Shown here: positions 22,439 to 33,564 of the stretch, in pieces | Position numbering within the stretch: the stretch's first letter is position 1 | How the letters are laid out: every line of letters begins with the position of its first letter | Assembly: GCA_037893225.1 (NCBI GenBank) | Contig: JAZGUH010000419.1 | Span: forward strand, 248,001-312,000 | Source: Hippasteria phrygiana | Taxonomy: Eukaryota > Echinodermata > Asteroidea > Valvatida > Goniasteridae | Reading direction: 5' to 3' | DNA: 64,000 bases | Program-made: the position numbers and the translations under genes | Notes under the pieces: model-generated | What the model was told of the DNA's origin: nothing | Seen by the model: the letters and a program-made list of their open reading frames with translations, nothing else | Database searches by the model: none

Positions 22439-22545
22439 ACTTTGATACATCTGATAAACGACATCAATGGATCCTGAAACTGATTCTCATGGAGACAAAA
22501 CGATGACCAACGCAGCATCATCTTCATCAAGAACCCAATTTCAAG
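22439..22545 (+). pseudogene. Exon-like block C, left copy
   Basis: Acceptor tctttcag and donor gtaac flank 107 bases, the same length as in the right arm. Continuing from block B, the frame ends in TGA after HQWILKLILMETKR. A second frame starting at an internal ATG reads MDPETDSHGDKTMTNAASSS and joins in phase to block D. The frame conflict exists in both arms, so it predates the duplication or marks an alternative start. Confidence 0.45.
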
Positions 22546-23203
22546 GTAACTTTCACAGGCATTGCCAAAGAATTTACGTATAGTACACTTGAACCCGAAC
22601 TCCCTACATCATTTGTCCTACATGTAACCTGAATCCTCCAATATCCTCAGATTCCAAACTGCTCCAATGTTTGGTACTGGGGACCGCTGCCTTATCCTGC
22701 AAAATCCTCCAGTGGGTTTGGATAGATGTCCCAGTAACCTCAATCTTCCGAAATATTCAGCAACAAATTGGATCCTCCATTTTCCTCCAGAGGCAAATGA
22801 CCTCAATCCTACAAAATCCTCCGATGCTTCAACTTCCAAAGTCATTCATTTGGCAAAAAGGAAATTTTGAGGATTTGGAAAAAATAAAACATTTGCTTTT
22901 GCTGTAATTTTCAGAAATGAATGGAATTGGGGGTTAGTATTTTATAGCAAATACTGTAACACTGACAAATTTAAAGTTTCCTGTGTGTAGATGCTTGGGA
23001 AAAATAGATGTTCTTGTAGTTTGGTCCATGACCCTTTTTTTCAGATAGATAGACGTTGGGGATTATAAAGTCTGGGAACTAGACTATTTCCAGCGATGGC
23101 TGGCTGACAATCACTGGAAATTGATATAAAAATAGCATAAAAAAAAATTAAAGCACAGCAGGTGCCATGATTTCACAGGTTGCTTGAGATCATTATTTAC
23201 TTA

Positions 23204-23708
23204 AGCCCCCTTTACACAGGGCTGCGACCTTTGTACACCTTTGAGCAACCAAAAAATGGCCAGGACGCTCAATGGTCGCCTAAACCAAGAAAATCCTGTT
23301 TCTATGCTCCAGCGATCCTTGTGCCTCCCCTTGAACCACCAAAACTGCAATTTTCGGGCAGAAGCATCGCCCAGATTGACGGTAAAATTTGCAACAGAAC
23401 GCATCTATTACGTGGCGACCATTGTGCATCCATTTTGCAACCACGGCAATGCTTGTGCCTCCCTTTTGTCTCATTTGAGCCACCTTTGAGCAACCAACCT
23501 CCTCGGCGACTTTTGTGCGACTGTTTTGAACATGCTAAAAAAAATTACGGCGACCATGGCATCCATGGCGATGTCTGAACATCCTGTGTACCACCTTGGA
23601 ACGACCTAGGCAACCATTCGGCCTCCTTTGAGCCTCCAACGGCGACCTGGCCAGTTTTATGGTCGCACAAGGGAGGCCCAAAGGTCGCCATCCTGTGTAA
23701 AGGGGGTA
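23204..23708. mobile_element. PIF/Harbinger-like MITE with TTA target duplication
   Basis: The ends gccccctttacacagg and cctgtgtaaaggggg are inverted copies, flanked by TTA at 23201-23203 and 23709-23711. The right arm (about 37715) has the uninterrupted site with one TTA. The 505-bp interior is rich in gcgacc and ggtcgc words and has no gene. A 3-bp TWA duplication is typical of PIF/Harbinger. Confidence 0.85.
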
Positions 23709-23821
23709 TTAGTCAAGTAAGGTATTTTATAATAATTCATTATTTTTGGTTTGTGATGTTTGCAAATGTTTTATATTACCTTTTAATATAGAGGATTTGT
23801 ACTCACTGTCATTTGTTATAG

Positions 23822-23945
23822 CCATTGTGAAGAAGGCACGGGCGAGCAAAACCTCTGGTATTGATAAGGCGAGTAGTGAGTCTACTTGAATATCAGCAAC
23901 GGGCTGATGAGAGGGATCGGAGAAGACGGGAAGAACCGAGACACA
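23822..23945 (+). pseudogene. Exon-like block D, left copy (basic coiled segment)
   Basis: The block follows acceptor ttgttatag and joins in phase with block C, giving AIVKKARASKTSGIDKASSE and then a stop. In the next frame it reads LLEYQQRADERDRRRREEPR, the kind of charged helix seen C-terminal to Myb/SANT-like domains. A one-base shift therefore separates two protein-like parts. It runs directly into the 70-bp minisatellite. Confidence 0.45.
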
Positions 23946-24541
23946 CAGGAGGGTGGCAACAACTAGGATGGACCGTACAATACCTCGGACTCCTCAGTGG
24001 AACTCTTACACAGAGCAGGAGGGTGGCAACAACCGGGATGGACCGTACAATACCTCGGACTCCTCAGTGGAACTCTTACACAAAGCAGGAGGGTGGCAAC
24101 AACCGGGATGGACCGTACAATACCTCGGACTCCTCAGTGGAACTCTTGCACACAGCAGGAGGGTGGCAACAACCGGGATGGACCGTACAATACCTCGGAC
24201 TCCTCAGTGGAACTCTTACACAGAGCAGGAGGGTGGCAACAACCGGGATGGACCGTACAATACCTCGGACTCCTCAGTGGAACTCTTACACAGAGCAGGA
24301 GGGTGGCAACAACCGGGATGGACCGTACAATACCTCGGACTCCTCAGTGGAACTCTTACACAGAGCAGGAGGGTGGCAACAACCGGGATGGACCGTACAA
24401 TACCTCGGACTCCTCAGTGGAACTCTTGCACACAGCAGGAGGGTGGCAACAACCGGGATGGACCGTACAATACCTCGGACTCCTCAGTGGAACTCTTACA
24501 CAGAGCAGGAGGGTGGCAACAACCGGGATGGACCGTACACT
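23943..24541. repeat. 70-bp minisatellite, left copy, about 8.5 units
   Basis: Exact 70-bp spacing is seen (aactcttaca at 24001, 24071, 24141 and on to 24491). Units differ mainly in cagagcagg, caaagcagg or cacagcagg. The unit has no stop and is not divisible by three, so three long frames stay open, repeating every 210 bp (GGWQQPGWTVQYLGLLSGTL). These frames are artefacts unless proteomics shows otherwise. Confidence 0.95.
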
Positions 24542-24679
24542 TACACCCAGCTGTAGTTGTACTGGAAAAAAGTTGGCTGTAGATGTGCAGTGTGGATTGT
24601 GCATGGGTACAATGTCAATGAAACTGGCTGGGTTGCTCATTTACTTTGTTCACAAGTTTATACTTTTTCAGTTCAAATC

Positions 24680-25290
24680 AATTGATCAAGGCTGTCAAAC
24701 TTTGTTCCCCGATATGCGATACGAGCTGAGCGAGCGCCCAGCGCTGACCGAGCCAACACAACCCAGTATATGTGCCCAGTCCTGGTGCCCAGTCACCACC
24801 ATACGTACACGCATAGTCCAGGCGAAAGACAGCCTTGAGCCAACCGTGTTTGCTCACTATGATAATGAGTACGCGCTATGGTAAACAGTCTTCTCTCATT
24901 GGATAATGAGATGACATGCGCACGCATCATATGCGTGTTTACATTTGAAACGCGTGTTTACTTTGGACTGTGTTTGTGTATTATGCATACAGCAATGCTG
25001 ACATGAATATGCATATATACGGGCCAGTTTACGGGGTTTCATTGGCTCGGCCAATTTCGGCCGAAAATATAAAGAAATACTTAAGAAATTCGGCATGGTT
25101 GGGTCAAGGCTGTCATTCGTCTCAACTGTGCGTGTACGTGGGGACTGGGCACGTACGTACATACACTGTCATGTACTATACACTGATCTACGTACTGTTT
25201 ATGGACGTACGTACATGTACGTGCAGGCTTGGCCAGCACTGGGCGCTCGCTCGTTTAATGGGAACAAGCTTGACAGCATTGATCAAAGCT
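24680..25290. mobile_element. Foldback element with long nested inverted repeats
   Basis: The outer ends ttgatcaaggctgtcaa and ttgacagcattgatcaa, with gagcgagcgcccagcgctg-like inner parts, are inverted. A second inverted pair lies inside (cccagtcctggtgcccagtc, about 24776, against 25080-25155). Together the arms exceed 150 bp each. The right arm of the big duplication lacks it. No transposase is visible. Confidence 0.7.
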
Positions 25291-25442
25291 ATTTATCAGT
25301 AAGCACCGATATACAATTTAAAAGATGCTGTGCTTTATTTTCTGTTAACATGCAATATTAGAAGGGGACGTTACAAAACATTTGCAACAACTTGCCGTTT
25401 ATTATTTAGAATTATACAACACCTGAATAAATCCCAGCCATC

Positions 25443-25633
25443 CGATTGGTGGATCGTCGATCACGTGCATTGAATTATTCGACCCATCATCACACGACGC
25501 GAACCCGCACCGCCCAAAACGTTCTATCACATGGTTCTATCAAACGGTGCGCACGCATTGATAGAACCAAAAGAACTTTCCTAATTTCACGGTCACTATG
25601 GTGGCGCTACAACAGGGCTGTCATTCACACAAC
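25443..25633 (+). promoter_or_regulatory. Conserved upstream region of a Crypton-like gene
   Basis: This region shares the blocks ggtggatcgtcgatcacgtg, gcattgaattattcg, ttcacggtca, ggtggcgctacaaca and ggctgtcattca with the sequence upstream of the minus-strand copy at 63760-63910. The conservation immediately before ATGGCG suggests a promoter or 5' UTR moved along with the element. Confidence 0.5.
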
Positions 25634-25854
25634 ATGGCGGCCGAGTTTCCCGAACTGCCGCGGTTTGTTCTCCTAACAGACGACGAAATATTGGAACTCG
25701 TAGGCGATGCTGACGCTGCTAACGCAAAGAGACAAATGAAATATGCAATCAAATGATTAGAGGTATTTGCAAGACACGCAGGAACAACAATTAAAGCTTT
25801 AACTGATTCGGAACTGGACCACTTTTTGTCGCGGTTTTATGCGGGACTGAGAAG
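25634..25854 (+). pseudogene. Crypton-like tyrosine-recombinase N-terminal exon (nonsense mutation)
   Basis: It begins ATGGCGGCC. The translation includes LTDDEILELVGDADAANAKR, then QMKYAIK, a TGA stop, and in the same frame LEVFARHAGTTIKALTDSEL and DHFLSRFYAGLRR, ending at donor gtaaac. This is the N-terminal region common to the DUF3504/Crypton-type tyrosine recombinases and their domesticated relatives (ZMYM, QRICH1 and many invertebrate paralogues). The catalytic domain is not present. A second copy at the window end shares the start but diverges after AVK. The single internal stop makes this a recent pseudogene or fragment. Confidence 0.65.
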
Positions 25855-25922
25855 GTAAACGGCACGTTGTAACGTTACACCAAGAAATCCATGCATGCAA
25901 TCTGTCGGATTTATTTAGGCGT

Positions 25923-26100
25923 TGTATAAAACAAATAATGAATGTTTCACATTCGTGCAATGGTAAGAATAATTTCATTTGGTGACAGATGGAATGTCCC
26001 ATTCCACTCGGCTTCGCCTCGTGGAATAGAACATTCAATCTGTCACCTCATGAAATTATTCTTACCATCGCACTCATAAACATTCATTATTTGTATAATA
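25923..26100. repeat. Palindromic repeat following the Crypton-like exon
   Basis: The arms gttgtataaaacaaataatg and cattatttgtataata extend inward through caatggtaagaataatttca and ggtgacagat. The loop includes cactcggcttcgcctcgtgg. One arm recurs at 63930-64000, also beside a Crypton-like exon. It would form a long hairpin. Confidence 0.8.
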
Positions 26101-26515
26101 TTACTTAAGTAGCCGAACATTACATTATAATGTCTTCAAGCTAATTTGAATCCTGGATGGTGATTGGTCTATCCATGGCAACAAGCTGTACTACATTATA
26201 CCATACCATTTAGCGTGCCTATAGGCAAATACGGCACCATGTGTATTGCACAATTCTAAATTTATGCAACGCGATTTCGTTAAACATTATTCAATATGAA
26301 TTCAAATCGCATGTTTGCATCCAGTGTGGATCATGTGCGTTTGGCAAATCCTGGTTCTGTGCGTTTTCAATCTTTATTGTGCAAAGGCCTGTCGCCAATT
26401 CCGGACATCAGGCAATCATGTCGGAGGCCACAGTGCCAGCTAGGGGGAAAATACAAGATGCTTTTGGCTTTTGCCAGTGAAGTGCCAATTGGTTGTGGGA
26501 TGGTGGGGCTGGTTC

Positions 26516-26536
26516 CCCCCCCCCCCCCCCCCCCCC
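26516..26536. repeat. Poly(C) tract, about 21 bases
   Basis: An uninterrupted C run lies in the left arm; the right arm has a much shorter one (about 36683). Length is unreliable in assemblies. From 26540 to 27990 the arm is unique-looking, without a gene that I can recognise. Confidence 0.8.
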
Positions 26537-27989
26537 AGCGACCGGCCTGATTGTGCATCAAGTTTGCTTGAAGATAAATTCCACAACACTCGTGGGATAA
26601 CTTATATTGATACTTTTTCATGAACAGGTATGTACCTACACATGTAAATACTTGAACATTAATGCCAAAAGCATGTTCACTGTTACCAGGGTTATAATTG
26701 TGCAATTTTTGAATCAGTATGTAAGTAGCTTTGATGCATTTGCAAGGGTGAGAAATGTTACTTGGTTTATTTGGCTGTTCCAAACGACCTTGCTGAAGAA
26801 GGTTGACTACTATACTTTATTTTCCTTTAAACTTTCACTTGATTTGTTTAACTACAGTATCCTGATGTAGTGAAAATGTGTAAACACAAGCCAAAAACTT
26901 TGCCATTAAAATATTGTGAAATTTACATTTATTAAATAAAGGGCTCTCTGTTTGATCTAAAGTTATGTTAGAACTTTATAAATAGAGGAACTTCACATTA
27001 GCCCTGTATGCACACTTCAGGTTGAAAGCAAGGCTCTTGAGAATAAACAAACAGTGCTATTCAACAAATTCAATTGCGCCATAAATTGCAGTGCAGGTGT
27101 AACATAGTAAGTTTTTAATTTGCATGAGATCCTCGCTTTCCAACATGGAAGTGCGCAGATTGGTGCTGTTTTCATCAAATCGGGATTCATCGATAGGCAC
27201 ATGGGTCGTTCTATAAATTAGGGATCCAAAAGTGTGACACGTTTTGGTGTCCCCTTTACACCTAACGTGTAATTTCCCATCAAGTATCACTAAAATTGAC
27301 TTGACACTTTTTTTTTACTTGTTTGGCAGGTAAACTGCTTTACATGATCACCCTTCAAGATAGAAGGCACTAATTAAAGAACGAGTCCTGAATTGTAAAA
27401 TCCTATACATGTCAGATGTAACAGGGACACCAAAGTTGGACCCATAATTTAAAGAATGACCCATATTCCAAGTTAGCAGCAGTGGCATATCCCGCATGGG
27501 GAAAGGGGAATTTGAGGCATCCTAAAAAACAAAGAAATAGTGTTTTTAAAACTGTTTTAAGACGGGTCAGATGTTGTTTGCCCTCCCTGGTACAAAAAGC
27601 TGGATAAGCTACTGGTTAGTGGTGGGAGAAATCAGATTTCAAAATCTGGTTATCCTGATTAACGGTTATCTGATTTAATGTTGAAAAAAATGGATGGGTG
27701 TGCTATTCATATTCCAAGAAGACTACTAGCAAGTGAATGCAGTTACAATTATTAGAGACCATGTTAGCAAATTGAAATATGTTCAAGTTGTTTTGAGTAC
27801 GTCACAAAAATGGAAGGCTTAATTTTGTTAAAGGTTTCCTTCGAATATCCGGTTTCCAAAATCGAAACCAATGTTGAAAAACCCGATTTATATCCCACCA
27901 CAAGTTTTAATTTACTGTCGAGTAATGTCAATTTCATCTCACAATGGCAGGTTCAGGAACATCATGGAGAAATAATATATGGGAGCTTG

Positions 27990-28400
27990 CTATAGGGCTG
28001 TGCATCTAAAGCTGGTATACCAGAGTACCTGATCCCTGTCACGAACTGGTCATCGTGGAATCGAGTACCGAACCGAACTAACATACGTGTAATTTCTCAG
28101 ACAATGGAAAGATGTTTTTGAATTATTTGTGGACAATTTTCAAAATAGAAACCAGGGCCCTGTACAGGGAAAAACCAACAGATTAACATGACTTGCGAAA
28201 ATGCAATTTACACCATAAAGATATAGAGCTCATCACTGTTTGCTAACATTTGCATCTTACTTTATTGATGCATCGATGTTGTAGTATTAATGTGCAGACC
28301 TTTACGACAATATGAACAGCAATTTACGAGATTGAATTTTTAGGATTAGCTTTGTTTAACAGGTATCAGATTCACATATTACCGTAAATGCACACCCCTA
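27990..28400. mobile_element. MITE-like repeat, TAGGGSTGTGCAT inverted ends
   Basis: The left end tagggctgtgcat with ggtataccagagtacctga and the right end ggtatcagattcacatat with aatgcacacccctag are imperfect inverted copies. The right arm holds an internally deleted relative at 35228-35290. No coding. Confidence 0.6.
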
Positions 28401-28654
28401 GTTTGCTATGATAGTGCCTTTTATGAATTTCTTTGTTTCAAAAGATGTAATCTTGCATAAGGATGATGTAAATTCAATAATTGCCTTTATATAAAAAGAA
28501 TACGGAGGTGCAAGGCAAAAAAGCCACTGTTGAATCCTTGTTTCAAGTTTTATTAAAATATAAAAACAATATTTTCTCTGCATCTGTGTACGTATTACTG
28601 CCACTGTTGAAAAACATTTACATTTTGTACATAGTATAGGGGGTGTGTCCTAAT

Positions 28655-28960
28655 TGGGGATTTGAAGGGGGGGGGGCTTCTGGGGCGGTGGAACACTTTT
28701 GAAAGGGGGAAGGGGGGGGGGGGGACGGGGGGCGGGCGGGCAGCAGTGCCGGCCGGCCGGCTGCCCCTTTCTGTTTTTCTCTATGCGGAACAGCCAAAAG
28801 TGTGGGGGGGGGGGGGCCATTTCCCCCAAGTAGAAAACAGTTGTTGTTTTTGTTGTTGTTTTTTTGGGGGGGAATATTTCAGTAATGGTTTAAAAAAAAA
28901 ACAATAGAAAACTTTTACCTTGGGGAGGTTTCCCATTCTGCAAAATATTCATGTTGTGTC
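28655..28960. repeat. GC-rich dispersed repeat with poly(G) runs, copy 1
   Basis: The words ggaacacttttgaaa, cagcagtgccggccggc, ctttctgtttttctctatgc and ggaacagccaaaagt recur at 34690-35000 (as part of the right arm) and at 43425-43600. The poly(G) runs differ in length between copies. It is a non-coding transposon relic. Confidence 0.65.
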
Positions 28961-28971
28961 CTTTGGTCATG

Positions 28972-30300
28972 CTAATTGAAAATGAAAATCCGTTTAATCA
29001 ATGATCTGTTGCATCTTTTGAATCGATTTGGGGACTGCAATATCACCGAAAGCCATCTTGAAAAAAATTGACAAAATCTCGAGAAAAACTAATTAGGAAA
29101 ATATCATCTTGGAAAATATTGCCCAGGCATGATATACAAATCGAAGTTAAAAAACTCGGGGGAGATCCTCCGTCCTTTTATACGACACGACACTATATTT
29201 TTCCGCGCTACGCAGTTTGATTTTAATTTTAGATAGATTATGAACGCTTAGAAACTAAAAGTGACCACCCACGTTTCCGAGATAATTTATAATGCGTGAC
29301 AGAAACTCGGATATTAAAGATGTTTTTCTTAGTTTCCATAGATAAAAAAGACGTCTTTCCGTTTTACAGGGGTCTTTCGGTATCACTGTAGTAGATGCTT
29401 AAAATGAAACAAAAATCTCTGACCTATTTCCTGGTCCCTCGGAATTAATTATTTTTTCCCCTCTTTCTTTCACCAAAAAAGAAATTAAAACAGACGCATA
29501 ATTCTCGATTAAAGTCGATGAAAAAACGCAACATGGTTTAATATGGTTAATTATTACGGTCGGGTTCATGCCTGTAATACATTTTGGAACATCGCTTAAT
29601 GTTCCCGATAATGCTAGCCGCCCAAATTCTATTTTCCTGCGTACATGCAAGAATAAACGAAACTATTCTGATGGTTGCTTGATTAACATTCAAGATTGTA
29701 AAAACAAAACCGTGTCACAAATGTTGGTTATATTTTGGTCGATCATAATACTTGTGCAAGCCAGACTATACTGAAACCGAGTAGGCCTATTCTTTGACGC
29801 AGTTCCCGTATTTCACAATTCACTTTCCCGCTGGCCTTTCAGGGGCGGATCCGGGGGAGGGGTCTAAACCCCCTTGCTGTGTCATCATTGGGGGGTTGGG
29901 GAGGTTTAGTTTATAGACTCAAATCAGCCACTGTTCTTTGGTCTTTTATTTAGTGGGTAAAATCTACTTGTAAGAAAAGATTCCATCGGGTCCAGTAGCG
30001 CATTTACTGGAAGATTATGGGGTTACATGGCGCCACCAACGACATGAAGAGCACCAGCCAGCCCCCACCCCTCCCAACCACCCCACCCTTGCCTGTCAAA
30101 TTATTTTACCGACGGGAAATGTGTTGGGGGTCAAGTTTGTTTGGCAATTTTGTAGACTTTTTTTTACCTCCTTTCCCAGCAAAACTTCTCGGATTCAACG
30201 GTTTTGACAATAAAGTTGATAACATGTCACACATGTTTTTTTTATGCAAATCGCCCATCACAAGCCTAACTCGAGGTGTGGGGCTACAGAGGAATATGTG
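28972..30300. other. Start of the spacer between duplication arms; no gene recognised
   Basis: AT-rich DNA. A caggggcggatccggggga end at 29845 matches the terminus of the miniature element at 36761, so a partial copy lies here. The short open frames look random. Confidence 0.4.
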
Positions 30301-30560
30301 GAAGAACCAGCCCCGTACCTCACACCATGGAGCTGTAAAAAGGATAGCTCCATGCTCACACTGAAACAAGACAAGATAATCTAATCTCTTCACAGCATGA
30401 ATAGGGTCGGGATGGGGAACTAGTCCACATTTAAATAATGCCTCTACCCAGTGTTATAGCCAAAGGACTGGGCTCGAACCCACAACCTGCAGAATTACCC
30501 ACATACCTTGAATTCAATGTGCCAAACCACGAGGCAACGGCACTTTCACAAAGGTTTGCA
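30300..30560 (-). mobile_element. tRNA-derived SINE
   Basis: On the minus strand, gttgcctcgtggtttggcac (A-box side) is followed by a B box, ggttcgagccc (30470-30480, minus). A tail contains a hairpin with arms catggagct and agctccatg (about 30323-30352). The acceptor stem is not conserved, so it is not a tRNA gene. Its outer limits are approximate. Confidence 0.55.
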
Positions 30561-31860
30561 TAGGTGTAGATCTGGGAGGGGTGGGTGGGGTGAGGGAAAT
30601 ATCCCCCACTTTGTGGCGTGGCTGGGAGAGGGAAGGGCCCATACGAGGCCACAATTTCCAATACCATAAAATAAGATTACAGTTGCTATGTCCTTACATT
30701 TTGCTCATGGCACCCCAACAATTTTAAAATTAAATAGCTGATTAATTTTTCTAGCAGTATTAAAATTATTAGTTTTCCAATGAGATATTACATGAGACCC
30801 CTAAACGGAAACTCCGCTTACATTTATTTAAACGAAAAATTAATGTAGAATTATTGAGTTCCGCATGGCAGATCTTGTGAACTGAGGCGTAAAACTAGCG
30901 GAATTAAATGTAGAAAGCCATTATTGGTTTACACCATCGGGGCCTGTCAGTGCAAACAAGTTATCTTATCGTAATAAAAAAAATACGAAGAAAAAATTGG
31001 GTTCGGTTTTTTTCTCTCACCCTGTATTATGTACAGACATAATTTTAGTCAGAACACATTGAACCACAAATGTTGATGCTCGGAAGTGTTTTTTTTTTGT
31101 CAGGGAACAGCACGCTTTCCACGAGCGGCCACGTTTATCATCATTCCACGTCGTAAAAATCTTGTAGACTAATGATAGTGATAATTGACAATTCAAGACG
31201 CAGTTCTTTTTTAAGTTGCAACAAAATGAAAGAAATTCGGAGAGTACATTATTTTACACACACGTCAACATAACCATGGAAACAGCGCGACACAGATCAA
31301 GTGGCTATAATTCGAAACTGACTTGCCCAAATCTTCCGGTTTTGTGGACAATGTAAATTTTGCAAAAAGAAAAAGAAAAACCAAAATGTTAAATTTAAGG
31401 CAAGATTTTATTCCTTTAATTCTGAACTGTTCAAAGTACGTTTTTCAGACAGCAGTTTTACTAAAACGTATGCAAAGGCTCAAGTGATGATTTTTCTGAA
31501 TGCATCACTGAAGGAAACTATTGCGGGGCATCCCCACCCCGGGGGACATATTCCCTTTATATAATTCAAAGGCCTACTACTTCACAACTAGAACTACCCC
31601 CACCCATGCGCTAAAAAACACCGAAATTCTGCCCCACGGACCAAAGACAAGCCTCCCACTTTCAAAATGTTCCACTACTAAAAGGGTCCTTTTGTACATG
31701 AGTTTTGTACTTGTGGTCCTGTCATTATTGCACACATGTTTATGAAGTTCAGGATCAGCTCATCATTGGAAGTTCTGTCGTATAATCCCTTAGTTGTAGA
31801 ATTCCACTGAGTACCTGAAAATGAGTTTCATTTTCATTATTTCACCTTTTATTCAATAGG
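30560..31860. other. Spacer DNA without recognised features
   Basis: Nothing coding or repetitive is clear, apart from short A and T tracts. A plus-strand splice acceptor occurs at the right end (see 31861). Confidence 0.35.
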
Positions 31861-32096
31861 TTAATGCTGCGGACGCAGGCGAGGACGACTTGTATGATGA
31901 ACTTTGATGTGGGGGGGCTACAGGAGGGCAACTCGATAGTAATTGAGGTTTTTTTTTTTTTTATCCGGAAAGTGTACTTATGTTTTTGTGTAAAAGGCCT
32001 ATTATGTAGTTCCAGGTTTGTGTTCTTTTTCTTAATACTGAAATTTATGTTTCTGCTTTATGTATAGTTTCAATGTTTAAAGACGCTTTGAAATAA
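31861..32096 (+). CDS. Candidate terminal exon with stop and AATAAA
   Basis: A polypyrimidine tract and ttcaatag acceptor precede a short open frame, NAADAGEDDLYDEL, then TGA (31914-31916). About 175 bases downstream lies aataaa (about 32090). The acidic tail ending in a clean stop with a nearby poly(A) signal is the look of a last exon, but no upstream exon could be joined. It may be chance or part of a retrocopy. Confidence 0.25.
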
Positions 32097-32224
32097 ATGT
32101 ATATAAATGTATATATGTCAATAGAGTAATACACACAAAAATGTTGTCCTGTTATTTTTTTTTATTATTGGAACAAAAACAAAATTGGCTCACTTTTGAA
32201 AATCCTATTTTCCAAAAATTGTAT

Positions 32225-32270
32225 TTACTTGCAAATTTAATAAATGAAATGAAATGAAATGAAATACTCA
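32225..32270 (+). repeat. (AAATG)n-type tail, possible non-LTR 3' end
   Basis: aataaatgaaatgaaatgaa continues for about five pentamers after an AT-rich stretch. Such short tandem tails often mark 3' ends of non-LTR retrotransposon copies. The body is not identifiable. Confidence 0.4.
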
Positions 32271-32639
32271 GCAGACAATGACATTTTATTGTTTATATTG
32301 TCTATAAAGTCCTTCATTGTAATTTTACAAAGTCCAGTAAGAATTGACGAGGACCCTGACATTTTGGTTAATGGGCAAAAAAAGTTTTAGTGGCAATGTG
32401 TTTATAGGGACTCTGGCTACCTCCCATAACTATTCAAGCAAAAAGCTAATCAAATGCAACCATTGACGAATAGTAGATGGAAAGCGCTCCCCTGGGGTAA
32501 CTGCATTTCACAAGAGGGGAAGCTCACTTCTCCCTTCTCCCAATACGGTCCCCGTCGATCCAGTTGTATAATCCCGGTGTAGACCTACCTGTCTGAAGCG
32601 GGTATTGTTTAAATTTTGGACACTGATATTAAATAGTAG

Positions 32640-32890
32640 AAAATTTCGGCTTTTATGCTTATCGTCTGATGATTTTCCTGATCGGATATTTAATTAAAAA
32701 AGACGAGGCCGTTAGGTTTTTTCACCCATAACCATTAAAGATTATTGTCGAGGATTCCAATCCCCCCCCCCCCCCCCCCGCCAAAAACGAAAATATATTT
32801 TGAATTTGTTCCCGGGGGAGGCGCGCGGATAGCCTGGGGCGGTCTCGGGGGAGACTGACAAAATTTAAGATTTATCAAAGATCCTAGAAG
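32640..32890 (+). repeat. Diverged direct repeat, copy 1 (partner about 34190-34440)
   Basis: The order aaaccattaaagattattgt (approximately), a poly(C) run at 32762-32779, aaaatatattttgaatttgt and ggggaggcgcgcggat is repeated in the same orientation at 34190-34440. It is an old dispersed element. The stretch 32270-32640 has no recognised feature. Confidence 0.5.
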
Positions 32891-33145
32891 GGGGAAGATC
32901 GATCACTGGGTATCATTTTGTACAGTGCCCGATGAAACGCTACGACGTCACTATTTTGGACTATGGCGAAGGGCGCCCCTAGCGATTGATAGGTAAAACG
33001 AGAATGCAGCATCGGGTGTAAAAGGCGAGCGGGATTTTCATTGATGAAGAAAAAACTTCACAAAGACGACGAAATGAAGAGACAAATAAAGGAATAAGGA
33101 AATGATTAATAATAATATCACGGAGGTACCGCCATTATAATACTT

Positions 33146-33564
33146 GTTACGTGTTTTAGTGATGATAATTTCTATAAATCAGGGAATGCATTTGTACAAT
33201 GTCGTTTAGTTATTGAGACGACGAGACCACTATCAGATTATATTCTATCCTTATGGGTGGATTTTTGTATGTATAAAAAAAAAAAAAAATGTTTTTACGG
33301 CAAGTGTCCATATTTGATTGTTTTTTAATTATTAAGTCAAGTTGTACTTGAACTATTTAATGAAGCTAAATGAAGCATCCGAAAAATAAATGAAATCAAA
33401 CTTTGCTTCACTCAAGAAGTGTTCATTTCTGTCAATGGTTCAGAAGTAATTCTCATAACTGCTACTTCAGACAATCGGTAACAAAACAAGACATATAATA
33501 GGTTTTTGTTATTATATCATTGAAGAGGAATGAAATAGAAATTATCATCACTAAAACACGTAAC
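33146..33564. mobile_element. Miniature element with perfect 30-bp terminal inverted repeats
   Basis: 33146-33175 (gttacgtgttttagtgatga...) is exactly complementary to 33535-33564. The 360-base interior is AT-rich with poly(A) at 33276-33288 and no gene. Target duplication is unclear. Exact ends imply a young insertion. Confidence 0.75.

Larger units (their letters stand above)
21467..28971 (+). repeat. Left arm of a large inverted duplication
   Basis: This arm matches 34729-40010 in reverse orientation, with collinear landmarks: a UTR-like block with gtgttgggtaagg (21700 against 39745), three exon-like blocks, a 70-bp minisatellite, the region at 27000-27300 against 35900-36250, and the GC-rich repeat at 28660-28960. 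Indels, mostly mobile elements, make this arm about 2.2 kb longer. Divergence of several percent shows it is real and not an assembly mirror artefact. Confidence 0.9.

Noticed and set aside
22640..22870. Short ORFs in the AATCCTCC-rich stretch of the left arm
   Set aside because: Low-complexity degenerate repeat, present non-coding in the right arm as well.
24896..25361. Overlapping ORFs in the foldback element
   Set aside because: They lie in inverted-repeat arms and read the same DNA in opposite directions; no domain seen.
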